Shown here: one piece after another, positions 22,048 to 33,932 of the stretch | How positions within the stretch are numbered: the stretch's first letter is position 1 | How the letters are laid out: every line of letters begins with the position of its first letter | NCBI GenBank assembly: GCA_019925105.1 | Contig: JAHGAU010000026.1 | Location: 496,001 to 560,000, forward strand | Length of the DNA stretch: 64,000 bases | DNA from: Niebla homalea | Taxonomy: Eukaryota; Ascomycota; Lecanoromycetes; Lecanorales; Ramalinaceae | Reading direction: 5' to 3' | Translations under genes and position numbers: made by a program | Notes under the pieces: model-generated | Databases searched by the model: none | Told to the model about the DNA's origin: nothing | The model's input: the letters and a program-made list of their open reading frames with translations, nothing else

Positions 22048-23404
22048 GCGATGAGAATCCATGGGAGGTGATGGACTGTGATGCTGGATGCTGCTATTGG
22101 TGTCGAATTGAAGACGGTATTTTCGAAGCCCGAGCTTGGTCAACGCGAACAAGTACCAAGAGCTGGGGAGGTGAGAGGAGTGTCCACCTCAATTGTCCGC
22201 CAGCAGTCTGAGTGTGCAAAGCTCTGAAATGGAACAGAGGAGAAGAGTAGCTCATTCCCCACAGCCAAGTTACGCGTGAGAATCTGAGGCTCATGTCAAT
22301 CCGGATCACAAGTCAATGAACAGCCGACTCAATGTCCAACTTCAAATCACCAATTCAGTTGAAGCAACAAACTGCATGCTGGATCACGATAGACCGTCGA
22401 CCCTCTTCAGGTTGTCTTGCACATGGTAAGCAAAGCTATTCGTTGTTTCCTGCACCTTCATTCTAAATCTTCACTATAAGTAACATGATGAGCAAAAACC
22501 AAGAATTCTGCAATGCGGACGCCTCGCGTTCGTAGAACACGGCTTGATGTCGATACAAACACATTCTTCCTATCTGATCCATCGCAAATGTTCATTTGTC
22601 TTCAAAGTCGAGTATCCTCTGGGACCTTGGCTGATGGCAGTATTTAAGACTGTGAATGGCCTGGTCTCGTCAAAGACGATACAGTGCCAATAATGCATCA
22701 CTCGAAGGATGTGTCTTCATTCGATGTAGAAACATCATAGGGAGATCGCATATTATGTGTCCTCCAGAGTGAATGGAAAATTGCATGGCTTCAATGCCAT
22801 GTATGCACCACGGCATGTTACAACATACGTCACTTGGCTGTGGCTCGGAGGCGGTCACGGGGGTGGCGACGGCAAGACCAAGCTCAAAAAGGGAATCCTG
22901 GACCTCATAGCTCAGAACTTTCGACGCTGGATGAAAGTTGAGCCTGATCGGGTATGGTCAGGCAAAGTGTCACCACGTCGTGATGACGATTTCCTAATTG
23001 GGTGATGGCGATGCGGCGATCTGATATGGCGCTAGAGTGGACTTGACACTGGCTATGCCTCAACAGACACACATACTCAATGTGTTAAGAAGCAATGGAT
23101 ATATGGTAATTTGACGACAGAACGTCTGAACTGTGGGTGGATCATGCAGTCCGACTTGGCAAAAGGCAATGAAAGGCAAGACAATATAGTCAATTTCACA
23201 GATTCCTCAATCTAACAGAAGGCGGTTGTTGAAGCGCCGATGGGGTATGTAGGTATCTAAGAACGCCCTGCAAATGAATTCAAATCAATCCCAGGTCTCT
23301 TGTTGAGAAAACCTCCAGTTGCCTATGTTGAAGGACACATGCTTTTGTATGATCGTTAGTCATAATATCGTGTTGAAAGTCGGGCCAGTTCTTTGTGTCT
23401 TGCT
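22048..23404. other. Convergent spacer, 1.36 kb
   Basis: This lies between the stop codons of the Lys-rich gene and SAH1. Short ORFs (at most about 80 codons) show no domain or splice logic. It probably holds two 3' UTRs; a non-coding transcript cannot be excluded. Confidence 0.45.
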
Positions 23405-25036
<1,632 letters not shown>

Positions 25037-25397
25037 GATCAATCGTGTTTTGGAGAGGTGTGTTGATTGGAGATATAGTACGTCGTAGAAGGTCAATTGA
25101 GAAAGCTGGTAGGGTTTTGTGAAGTGTAGATGAAGATGAGGGTGTGTTGTTGTGATGGATAATGGTTGAGTGAGATTGTTGTGCCGAAGGGGTAGCCCGA
25201 AAGGATTTTTGTCCCGCTATGACGCATCAGGCTTCGAAGCGCAAATACCCAATGCTACAATACGAGGAGACCCTTGTGGACATTCTACTAGATCCAAAGT
25301 GGTGCCAGCTTTCGGCCTAGAGCATACAACGCGAGGACCGATTCAGAAATTCGGAGACCGAGTTCATAGGTCCCATTGAATTTAAATCGTGCAAATA

Positions 25398-26670
25398 TCA
25401 CGATTCCTGCCCAGCGCCTGGCAACAGATTCCCTCTAACAGCAAACATCTTTCCGGTAACACCGGCTGTGAAGCCATCTATCTGCCTGGCATACTGCTCC
25501 ACCTGCCGACTATTTAACATCGTCTCCAGCCGCCCAGGCTCTGTTGGCAATTTGAATAGTCTTTGCCATTCATCCTCGGGCAGCGGGCTTTGCTTCGCCA
25601 TGACTCTCGATGCATTTTCTGACTTCCGTTTTGTTTGCCAAGCGGTGATCTTCGCTTGCTCCCTTGCTAGTTGCCGTTGGTAGTATTGATAGTTGTTGAG
25701 CTCAGTATGATGGGTTTCTATGCTGTCCAGCAAGAGATCTGTTGTTTGTGTAAGGAAAGGGTCTACAGATAAGTTGAGAGAAGTGAAATTAGGTGCAAGA
25801 GGGTCTTTGACTTGTGACAGCGATTGCAGTGACGGTGGTTGCTGTAATTCGACTTCTGCTGGGGGTGCTGAGCTGGGTAGTGAATGCAGGAAGGATGTTA
25901 ACAGGTGTGAATTGTGAATCTGGAGAGGTAGCTCGAGAAGGATATCTTGATAGCGGAGATTCGATTTTTGGAGGCTGAGGAAAGGCTTAGCATCCCGAGT
26001 GCAGATATCACGACTAGCTGTACCCACCTCTCCGTAGTAAATTTGTTCTCCTTGAATGCCGTCATAAACGCTGGAGATAACCTGAAGGCCCGGAGACTTA
26101 GGCTTCCCTGTGTGCTCCTGCTGATGTCATGTACGATGGCGACCGTTCGTTCATTAAGGTCTTTCTGGTAATGGTGCTGGTTTTCGATGAAGCTGGGTTG
26201 TATAAAATGGCCAAGATTGGTGCTCGTATACCATCCAGTATTGTTGGCATCCACGTTGACTTCCCTCAATCTTCTGATCATTTCTGCTTGGTACGCAATA
26301 TTGCCTTTAGCTCGTGGTGCTGTAGATGCTAAGCTGGTAGGTGTATTGTGGTCGTGATAGTTGTCTGATGGGGGTGCATCCACTGTGGGAAAAGGGAAGG
26401 CGTTTGTGACTTCCAGGTTGTTGTTCTTGTCCATACCTACCAAGAAGCCGGTCGCCGGTGTTGGATAAGCTTGCGAGCAGTGCTTGATGATCTTCATCAC
26501 CACCTAGCATTGTGTGAGCACTGACGTTCGGCGATTTGGCGAAGCATGAACATACGAGTGCTTCGACTTGGACAGCTTTGAGGGGCACATCCCCAGCCTT
26601 TCTGCTGCCGAGTTAGCGAAGAGCCAAATGATCAATATGCGACTTACAGTGTGTCTGCCAGAGTCGCCAT
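25398..26670 (-). CDS. eif3h: Translation initiation factor eIF3 subunit H
   Basis: eIF3h is an MPN-domain subunit of the eIF3 complex, which recruits mRNA to the 40S ribosome. Exons 26670-26648, 26601-26556, 26503-26028 and 25974-25398 give 373 residues. The N-terminus reads [20 protein letters not shown], then [11 protein letters not shown] and [20 protein letters not shown]. The MPN core contains [20 protein letters not shown] and [20 protein letters not shown]. The metalloprotease JAMM histidines are absent, as expected for this inactive MPN- subunit. The C-terminus ([35 protein letters not shown]) is typical of fungal eIF3h. Its start is divergent from nothing nearby; the next gene is in the same orientation. 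Confidence 0.93.
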
Positions 26671-27068
26671 GGTCTACACTTTAGCGTCTAAATCTTTTAC
26701 AAACATTATTTTTATATCTCGTCGAGCTCGTTCTTGTGCGTCGTTGATAATAAAACCAACACTAAGCTTCTTGCGCTTAGCGGGCATTCAATTTGTTTCA
26801 CATAAGCTACCTTAGCTACATCGTCTTTCTTCACTTCCTGTTTGCATGATGCCTGGAGAGATGCTTAATGTGGCATCGACAAAAAGGTAGTTAGTTGGTC
26901 TGCCGGCGACCTCAAACCATGTGCAGCTCCACATTGACCGTTGTTGTGCCAATAATGCTCTGATTATCAAGTGAAGAGCCAGGTGTGTAACCCTCTCTAG
27001 GGTCCAGAGTGGCAACGGCATAAATCTGCATAAAGACTTGCGTGCCCAGGCCGTGAATGTTCTACCCT

Positions 27069-28007
27069 TTATAGATTGCGATAATGGTTTAGACCTTTGG
27101 TACACTGTTCGCCTGCATAGCCTGTAGGCGCGCAATCAACCAAGGTGTTTGGCTGATCTCTAAGCTGAACAGTCCATGTACTAGAAATGACGCACCAAAA
27201 AAGATGCAAATGCACATAAAACCAGCGGTGCTGAACAAAAACCGCTATCTTTGCATTATCACCCCATGCCGGCCGGTGTGCCAATTGGGCAAACACAACA
27301 GAGCTCAATCCCGCCAAAAAGGCCATGACACTGAGCGTCAGCAGCATGATAGGTGCTTGTAACGCAAACACCAGAATTGGGTTTGGACGACCATCGTACC
27401 TCGTATCCTGGAGGCTTGTGTCGCGGAGCCTGTTTACGACCGCCTGCAGGTGATTTTTTTCATCGAGCTTGATGTCCCTGTCGGGCCTGTCCATGCAGTC
27501 GATGGCTGCCGCTGTTTCAAAGTCTTCGTCCGAATCAGGATGTCTGTCGTTGGGTAACAGGGGTAGTTGCTGGGATCCTGTGACAATTGCGAGAAAGGCG
27601 AACAGCATGGTTGAGTAGAATGATGCTGCTGCGGACCAGTGGCCAGTTTGTGTGCCGGGCCACTGCAAGCATGAGGCTACGCTCGTGAAGAGCAAGCCGC
27701 CCTGAGTAATGCTGTGAGTACTTTTATGCTGATGAAGATCAAGCAGTATGGAGGACTGAAGACCTACCGCTACTTGTATGTACGAGGACTCTTTCGACTT
27801 TGTTCGCGCCCACTGGCGTAGCAGACTTCTTTGCAGTTCTTCTCTTGGTTCATGAATGATTGCCTTCATCGGCCTTAATGTATTCCGCTTGAACAATTCG
27901 TGGTACAAGAATGTCCCTGTGAACACAAAAACCCAACTGAGGAATTGAAAACTCATCGATGGGACACGAGACGACCACCTTTCAGATTTCTCTTGCTTCG
28001 GCTTCAT
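27069..28007 (-). CDS. Multi-pass membrane protein of unknown function
   Basis: An open frame of 312 codons. A likely intron at 27767-27702 (GTAGGT...CAG, 66 nt, divisible by three and open) would remove 22 codons and leave 290 residues, joining SSYIQVA to GGLLFTSVASC. At least five hydrophobic segments are visible: FLSWVFVFTGTFLYH, GGLLFTSVASC, FYSTMLFAFLAIVTG, PIMLLTLSVMAFLAGLSSVV and LHLFWCVISSTWTVQL. The loop between spans three and four is acidic (HPDSDEDFETAAAIDCMD). I do not recognise the family; expected location is a cell membrane. The ATG at 28007 starts the conserved-looking basic leader MKPKQEKSERW. Confidence 0.6.
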   Translation of the reverse strand: MKPKQEKSERWSSRVPSMSFQFLSWVFVFTGTFLYHELFKRNTLRPMKAIIHEPREELQRSLLRQWARTKSKESSYIQVAVGLQSSILLDLHQHKSTHSITQGGLLFTSVASCLQWPGTQTGHWSAAASFYSTMLFAFLAIVTGSQQLPLLPNDRHPDSDEDFETAAAIDCMDRPDRDIKLDEKNHLQAVVNRLRDTSLQDTRYDGRPNPILVFALQAPIMLLTLSVMAFLAGLSSVVFAQLAHRPAWGDNAKIAVFVQHRWFYVHLHLFWCVISSTWTVQLRDQPNTLVDCAPTGYAGEQCTKGLNHYRNL

Positions 28008-29107
28008 GGGGGAAATTTGGTATGCAAGAGAGTAAGCATTGACACACGGCCTTTGCTCTCAGAAGACCAGGAGCCAAATGCAGGAGCGGCCATTTAACAA
28101 CACTGTTACGCACCAAGTATGGCCCACAAACTGACTCCTTTACGCAGGTAGGGGGCTATGGGTGGGACGTCTGTACCTGTGGACATCCTCAGTTGTCAAT
28201 ACCTAGCTAATTTTAAGATGTTTGTCGGGCACCTTCCCAAGATTCTCGAGATCAAGCTTGATTGGCCGTTGACCTGTAGACGAGTTTCAGCATCGAAAAA
28301 ATCTGCATGCTGTTACATACTTGGATACCACACCACAGGGCTCACACCACACATTTCATCATTGCTCAATAAATCTAAGCTGCAACCCAACCGTATCTTT
28401 CCGTTCTATTTGTTCAGAAACCTCTGTATTTTGGGTGCTAAACCTGTCCAACGACAGACTCAACAGTACTAGAGGATCTCGAAAGCATGTTTCGCGGCCT
28501 TTGGCCAGCTACGCACCGGACCCAAAAGCGTGGTGTGCTCGTAGAATGAAGTCGGTTTGAAGAGCACATGTAAAATGATAGCCTGCTCACGCAAGGCTGG
28601 CTGATGATGGTACGAAGTCCGTGAACAAGCACCTCAAGGCCAGAAGAATCCCGGCAATCTATTGGGGTGCGAATGCTACGGTAGTGCACAGTCCGAATCA
28701 TTTTAATATGTATCCTGTTGCAAAGCTGCAATGCAGTCAAGGATCGCTGGAAGATTGGGAGGCTTTGATCTTGGGAAGTGCAACCTTGCTTCACTCCAAC
28801 ATTCATCATTGGAAGCGTGTGCATCACCATTTATCATAAAAGGGCGGTGCTTTCTGTATGGAAAAGCAATACCTGCTCGATTCTGAAACACCCTTTATGC
28901 ACCGTAATGAGCGACTCTATCCGCGAGGAGGTATTTTGCTTAGGACCAGATACGTAATTACCTCGTATTGCAGAGCCTCGCATGGCGGAACTGATTGTAA
29001 GCCTACTGGCTTTGAACAGTGCGGAACCTGGGAACGGCTATATATTGCATTGCCGACTCAAGATACCTGATAGCCTGAAGTGATCACTGTATATTGCATC
29101 AAGGAAA
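28008..29107. other. Divergent spacer, 1.1 kb
   Basis: Upstream region of the membrane gene and of the broken papain-like gene. A minus-strand ORF at 28438-28830 has no recognisable feature. AT-rich compared with flanking genes; otherwise nothing specific is seen. Confidence 0.4.
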
Positions 29108-30774
29108 ATGGCCACGCTCAAAGACGTCTATTGGATGGCTTCGCCTCTTGCCATTGATCAACGCAACAAGTTCAATGGAAAACTTGATGGTCTGCATGGC
29201 AAAACAGCTAACTTGGCAAAGCCCATGAAGGACTATATCAATCCCACGAACGAGGTTCACGTCTTTCGCAAAGTCGAACATTGGACTCTCGAGGTTGACG
29301 ACATATGCTATGAGTTTGTACCAGACCTCAAGAAGAAGCTCAACGTGATTCGGAAGATCACGGATATGATCGAGCCTGCCTCGACGGACGCCACTGAATG
29401 GCATGAGAATAAGCGGAGACAACAAATCGAACCTGAGAGGAGGAAGGTTGGATAGACGAAAAAGACACATGAGGAGACTGATGGAGGAAGGTATGAGCAG
29501 CAGCGCGTGATGATCATATCATTGAATGTGGGAATCCATCAGGAAAATCGTGCTAAGAATACCCGGTACAGCCAAATATATCTGGGAAAACTTCAACGAC
29601 GAGTGGTACGGTTTCTTCACCCAAAACTGTCAAAATTTTGCCCATATGCTCTACGAGCGAATTGGAGTAAAGATAGTCGATGCCGAGCAGCACCTATGGG
29701 AAAAATTCCCTGACCCAGTCAGCTATCGAATTGCAGAAGGTGCTCAGGTTACCCTGGCTGGCCAGGCCATTTATGGCACTCAAGCTGCCTTGGGTCGACC
29801 GCAGCAGTTGGGGGCACCACAACAATTGGAGGTACTGGAACTGCAACGGCAGGGGGTACCGGCACAATGGGAGCCATGTCAACAGCCCCAGGCGGGATCC
29901 TAGCAGCCGGAGGCACTACTGCCGGAAGCACAACTGCAGCCGGGAGCACTGGAACCATGGGTGCTATGTCGGGTGGAGCTGCAACCAGTGGGACAACAGT
30001 AGCTGGGGGTACTGGCACCATGGCGGCGGGAAGCACTGCTGCCAGTGGGACCACGATAGCTGGAGGTACTGGCACCGTGGCGGTTGGGAGCACTGCTGCC
30101 GGTGGGACCACGGTAGCTGGAAGTACTGGCACCATGGCAGCTGGTGAAACAGTAGCTGGGGGAACCGCTGCCGGTAGTAGTACAGCTGATGGAACGGCGG
30201 TCGGTAGCAGTACAGCGGGAGGTGGCGCTACGGGTCACATGGGCCTTGGAGCCAAAGCTACTGGATTATTGCACGGCAGTGGTCACGGAGCTGCGCTCAG
30301 CAGCAAAGCTGCCGCAATGGCCCCAAGGCTGCGGCCCTGATGCATAGCGGCCATGCAGCTGCGATTGGGGCTGGGGCGGCCAAAGTGGGTGTGGTGGCCG
30401 CTGGTGCACATGCTGCCCCTGTTGTTGTCACAGGAGGGCTTTTGTATCTTGCTTTGCGAGGTAAGAAGGAGAAACGTTGGAACGAGAAGCACAAGAATGA
30501 GGAGGACTTAGATGTCTTGGATATGCTCCAGGCAGAAGAAGAGGCAACCGAGGCGGCGGACAATCCAGAACTTGCGGCTGAAATTGGAAACAAGATCGAG
30601 GAAGAAGCGAAGGATGAATTGGAAGATGGGATGAATGATCTGGAAGAAAACACTGGCGGGGAATTGGCTGAGAAGCTGGAATCAGGGCTTGTCATGACCG
30701 AGGCAGGAGTAATGCCTGAGGAGACTGAGATCATACCTGTTGTGCAAGATGAGAGGATACAGACCGTGGGTTGA
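29108..30774 (+). pseudogene. Broken LRAT/PPPDE-type (permuted papain fold) protein gene with Gly/Ala/Thr repeat tail
   Basis: The first frame (29108-29452) has VFRKVEHWTLEVDDICYEF, a conserved-His strand like that of LRAT/PPPDE-type fungal proteins. It continues to RRKVG, then TAG at 29453, although the family-like TKKTHEE follows directly. The conserved-Cys part is in another frame: EWYGFFTQNCQNFAHMLYER (about 29606-29665). A Gly/Ala/Thr/Ser repeat tail then occupies a third frame up to TGA near 30340. An Ala-rich, then Glu-rich C-terminus follows in yet another frame to 30774. Each later frame change is equivalent to one missing base. A GTATGAG donor (29490) and CATCAG acceptor suggest one real intron, but I could not find a set of introns that removes all breaks. 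Either a recent pseudogene, assembly errors in low-complexity DNA, or unusual splicing. Confidence 0.55.
29988..30158 (+). repeat. 57-bp minisatellite, three units, encoding a 19-residue repeat
   Basis: Three consecutive imperfect 57-bp units start at 29988, 30045 and 30102. In the open frame they read GTT(V/I)AG(G/S)TGT(M/V)A(A/V)G(S/E)T(A/V)A with small changes. Degenerate Gly/Thr/Ala sequence extends on both sides. The unit is a multiple of three, so copy-number change would keep frame. Confidence 0.85.
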
Positions 30775-32557
30775 GCTTTTGGTTGGCCTCCAGTCTGCCT
30801 CGCATTGCGACAAGATTTTGAGCTTCATTTGCTAGTCTCGAGCAGTCTTCGTGTAGCGCGGGTATGACGAGGAGGTAGAATGATTGCATCTTTCGAGGGC
30901 AAACTCAATGTTTTGAAGAAATGTTCAAATGTACGGAGGACTCCATAAAGGTATCAGCTGCAGGACGAAATGACAAGAATATCGCCCTCTCAAGAGCGCT
31001 CGGACATCAGCAGGCCACATAGCGCGAACATCATCACCTTCGTGGTTGTTACTCTCAACACATGCCTCATGAGACGCAGCTCAAATGTCCTCGTCACTGC
31101 TTCGCCGTCTACCCTGATTGAGGCTTAGATTTCAAAGCGTGAACAAAGAAAGTCTCGCTATTCTAACACCAGTGGAGATGATTGACAAGCCCGAGTCGGC
31201 CGACACGGGGGAACGGACTGTGACCGGACAAAACCCGCCGTGATTAGTATTTAATATTGTGCGAAAAGACAACCTTTTTGCGTCCGTTTGCGTGACATCC
31301 GCTAAGCATACGAGCCAATTACTATCCTGTGACAGCGACACTCTATATTTCTCGAGCCAATCAGCGTGATACCTGCAGCCTGGAGAGTTCCCAAGCGTGG
31401 GGAGTTTAACCGTCCTTCGGGGCGATCTGTAACTCCGTCCTCGCAGTTTTGGCAATGGCCGCGTGAGCCGGGCTTTGTTTGAGATTAGCCATTCGTCATT
31501 TGGGCGGATATCAGATGGATATAAAGTTACTGCCTGATCCTGTTTGGGGCAGACTCATCAGATATGATCTGACATTACTCAAACAATAAAGAATACGCTC
31601 ACACATTACAAGTCTTGCGAACACCATACCAACTATCCATCAAACCACTTCCATCATGTTTTCAGATATCATCCTCCAGACCTTCGATGATGCTCAAGGC
31701 ATTATCACGCCCGCAACCAACGCCAGCACTGCACGGTCTCAATGCAGGAAGCAATCGGGAAGTGGCTTCCTCCGCTCGGGCGGTGACCGGTCATTTTCTA
31801 TTCGAACTTTGTCCCCTCGCAGCTCCTTTGCTCGCAAGCGTGAAGATAGCACCACGAACTCCCCCTGAGCTAGCTCTTTCGCCAATGAATGCTGCGAAGC
31901 ATCCTACCAAAGACGGCCGAGAAGGGATAACTTGAACCACCAGCAAATTCTGTGAATGGCACCCGTTCGGTCACAAAGCAATACCCAAGCTGCGACGACG
32001 GGCCGACTATCTTCTTGAATACCGCTCTCACCTGGTTCAATTCACGGGCCCCGCAGAAATCAGCTTCATCATTGTTGGAGAATATACCATTGTGAAGTTG
32101 GGGGGGAATCGGTGGCAAGGGAGGGGATTTCGAGGTACCTCAGTGGCATGATGAAGTGCCTCAGAGTACTTGGTTGGCAAAGCATCGGGGTTAGAAAGGA
32201 GTTCGAAGCTATTGTTTAGTTGAATTGAACCGCAATGTGAGACCTCTTGGTAGAATGAAGATGGTTCGGAGCTGGGGATGGATGGGAACCGTACCACCCT
32301 TGGCCGCCAGATCGAGGGAGAGGGGAGGCAGAATGGTGATTATTGGAATAAGAATGTATAGCATCAGGAATCGTTTCAACTAATAAAACCAAATAAAGTT
32401 CAAAACTTCCCATGCTACAATGGTACCACTCTTAAGCATTCTAATTTCCTACCCCCATATTTGCTCACTGCAAACATTCTAACACCCTCCTCAATCAATC
32501 CTCAGCTCTCAACCTCAGACATTTCCAAACATCCCATCCTCGCCTTCTCTGCCCTCA
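30775..32557. other. Long spacer, 1.8 kb, with one candidate small gene
   Basis: Between the broken papain-like gene and the HIT gene. It contains a gene-start-like arrangement near 31515-31656 (called separately). Other ORFs, such as 31132-31455 on the minus strand, have no recognisable features. Confidence 0.4.
31656..31868 (+). CDS. Candidate small orphan protein (70 codons)
   Basis: A TATA-like gatataaagtt (31517-31527) lies about 130 bp before ATG, and the leader just before the ATG is C/A-rich (ccatcaaaccacttccatc), as in many fungal 5' UTRs. The ORF starts MFSDIILQTFDDAQGIITPA and continues with a Ser/Arg-rich part (SGSGFLRSGGDRSFSIRTLS). No signal peptide and no family that I know. 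An overlapping ORF in another frame exists, and a spliced longer product is possible. The evidence is the promoter-like context only. Confidence 0.3.
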   Translation: MFSDIILQTFDDAQGIITPATNASTARSQCRKQSGSGFLRSGGDRSFSIRTLSPRSSFARKREDSTTNSP

Positions 32558-33385
32558 ATGCCACCACCAGCCCTCCCCCCCTCCACCGCCCCGCCCCATT
32601 GCCCCTTCTGCGCCATCTCCGCCGCCTACCCTCCCTCAGCTAATCCTCCTTCAATTGGACCCTCCCCCGCCTGCTCTTCCACCACCACCACCACCACCAC
32701 CACTCCCACTCCCTCCCTCCTCCCCTCCCCCTACCCCACCTCTTCCACCGCCACTGCCACCGCCACCGCGCCCGCTCACCTCATCCTCTCCACCCCGCGC
32801 TGCCTCGCCTTCCTCGACCACGCCCCGCTCGCACGGGGGCACACCCTCCTCTGCGTGCGCGCCCACCGGATCAAAGCCTGCGACCTCAGCACCGCCGAGG
32901 GCGCGAGCCTGGGGCGCTGGTTGGGCGTGCTGGGCGCTGCGGTGACGAGTGCGGTGGCGGGTGTGATTGCCGAGGAGAAGGCTGGGCGTGGTCAGGAAAG
33001 GCGGCAAGAGGAAAAGGAGGAGGGCAATGATGGGGGGGAGGTGGTGGTGGGGGATTGGAACATCGTTCAGAATAATGGGGTCAGGGCCGCGCAGGTGGTG
33101 CCGCACGTGCATTACCACATCATCCCCCGCGTGGAGGACGGGGGGGCCCCCGATGTGGCGAAGGTGAAGAGTTGGACGGTGTTTGGGAAGGGACAGAGGG
33201 AGGAGTTGGATGAGGGGGATGCGGGGGTGTTGGTCGAGAGGATAAGGGAAACGTTGGGGAGGGAGGTTGAGAGGGTTCGGAGGAGGGAGGGGGAGGCGAG
33301 TGTTGAGCGATTGTTTGGGGCGGTGGAGGGGGCATTAGATGAAGAGGGAGAGGAAGGGTGGGAGAGGAGGTGGAGTAAGCTGTGA
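32558..33385 (+). CDS. HIT-family (histidine triad) nucleotide hydrolase-like protein
   Basis: HIT proteins hydrolyse or transfer nucleoside monophosphates (adenosine phosphoramidates, Ap4A and similar). A single-exon 275-residue protein. The zinc-type CPFC motif near residue 15 is followed by a Ser/Thr/Pro-rich insertion of about 45 residues with an uninterrupted Thr run from (CAC/ACC)n DNA. Then come ILSTPRCLAFLDHAPLARGH, GDWNIVQNNGVRAAQ and the triad HVHYHIIPR. The C-terminal half is charged and helical. The low-complexity insertion and poly-Glu stretch make it longer than minimal HIT proteins (about 130 residues). GC is high and strand-skewed in this gene. Confidence 0.88.
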   Translation: MPPPALPPSTAPPHCPFCAISAAYPPSANPPSIGPSPACSSTTTTTTTTPTPSLLPSPYPTSSTATATATAPAHLILSTPRCLAFLDHAPLARGHTLLCVRAHRIKACDLSTAEGASLGRWLGVLGAAVTSAVAGVIAEEKAGRGQERRQEEKEEGNDGGEVVVGDWNIVQNNGVRAAQVVPHVHYHIIPRVEDGGAPDVAKVKSWTVFGKGQREELDEGDAGVLVERIRETLGREVERVRRREGEASVERLFGAVEGALDEEGEEGWERRWSKL

Positions 33386-33932
33386 TGTGATTTTGTACGA
33401 GTAGAGAATACCCCCATGCAAATGGGATCTGGTGATGAGGAGGGAGAGATTCTGCTGCAGAAGTGAAACGAGGATGGTATCATATTACGGCCCTGGCTGG
33501 TTCTACCGCATCGAGGCTCCCAAGTTCTACCATCGCCGATGCTCGGCCCAGCAAATCCAAACCTCCGTCCCCTCATATCCCTGGGATCTACGGGCATGTC
33601 GACGGGCTGAGAGGGACCCATTTACTCACTTTGAAATTTCGATACCGCCTAAAAAGTCTCGGCACTAGGACTATGCTGAATGACGTCCTTAGATCATGAA
33701 GGCCAATTCCCATGGGCATAGCCATCAAAATGTGGATCAGGTCGGGCCATAAGGAGACGCTCAATATGTGGTGGTCGCGAGAGCCAATAGCATACTTGAG
33801 GACCCAGTGTTGATGGCCAGTCGGCGAAGAAGAAATCCCCGTTAGGAGACGAAGCTTGTCGAGCTTCATTCTCAGGCACCTAAGACAGCAACGATCACAG
33901 GCTCTGGAGATGGAGTCTATGATAGCCCTAGT
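33386..33932. other. Convergent spacer between HIT and TRM11
   Basis: 550 bp between stop codons. Overlapping ORFs of 60-93 codons on both strands lack features; nothing is supported. Confidence 0.45.

Noticed and set aside
28438..28830. 130-codon minus-strand ORF in the spacer
   Set aside because: No recognisable motif and alternative ORFs overlap on the other strand; likely chance.
29680..30147. Two other long frames through the minisatellite (Trp/His/Cys-rich plus frame and Val/Pro-rich minus frame)
   Set aside because: A repeat with unit divisible by three keeps all frames open; the Gly/Ala/Thr frame continues naturally downstream.
31132..31455. 107-codon minus-strand ORF
   Set aside because: No homology pattern, signal peptide or promoter context; length is compatible with chance.
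32651..33118. Gly/Pro-rich ORFs overlapping the HIT gene
   Set aside because: Shadow frames of a GC-rich coding sequence that has a proper histidine triad.
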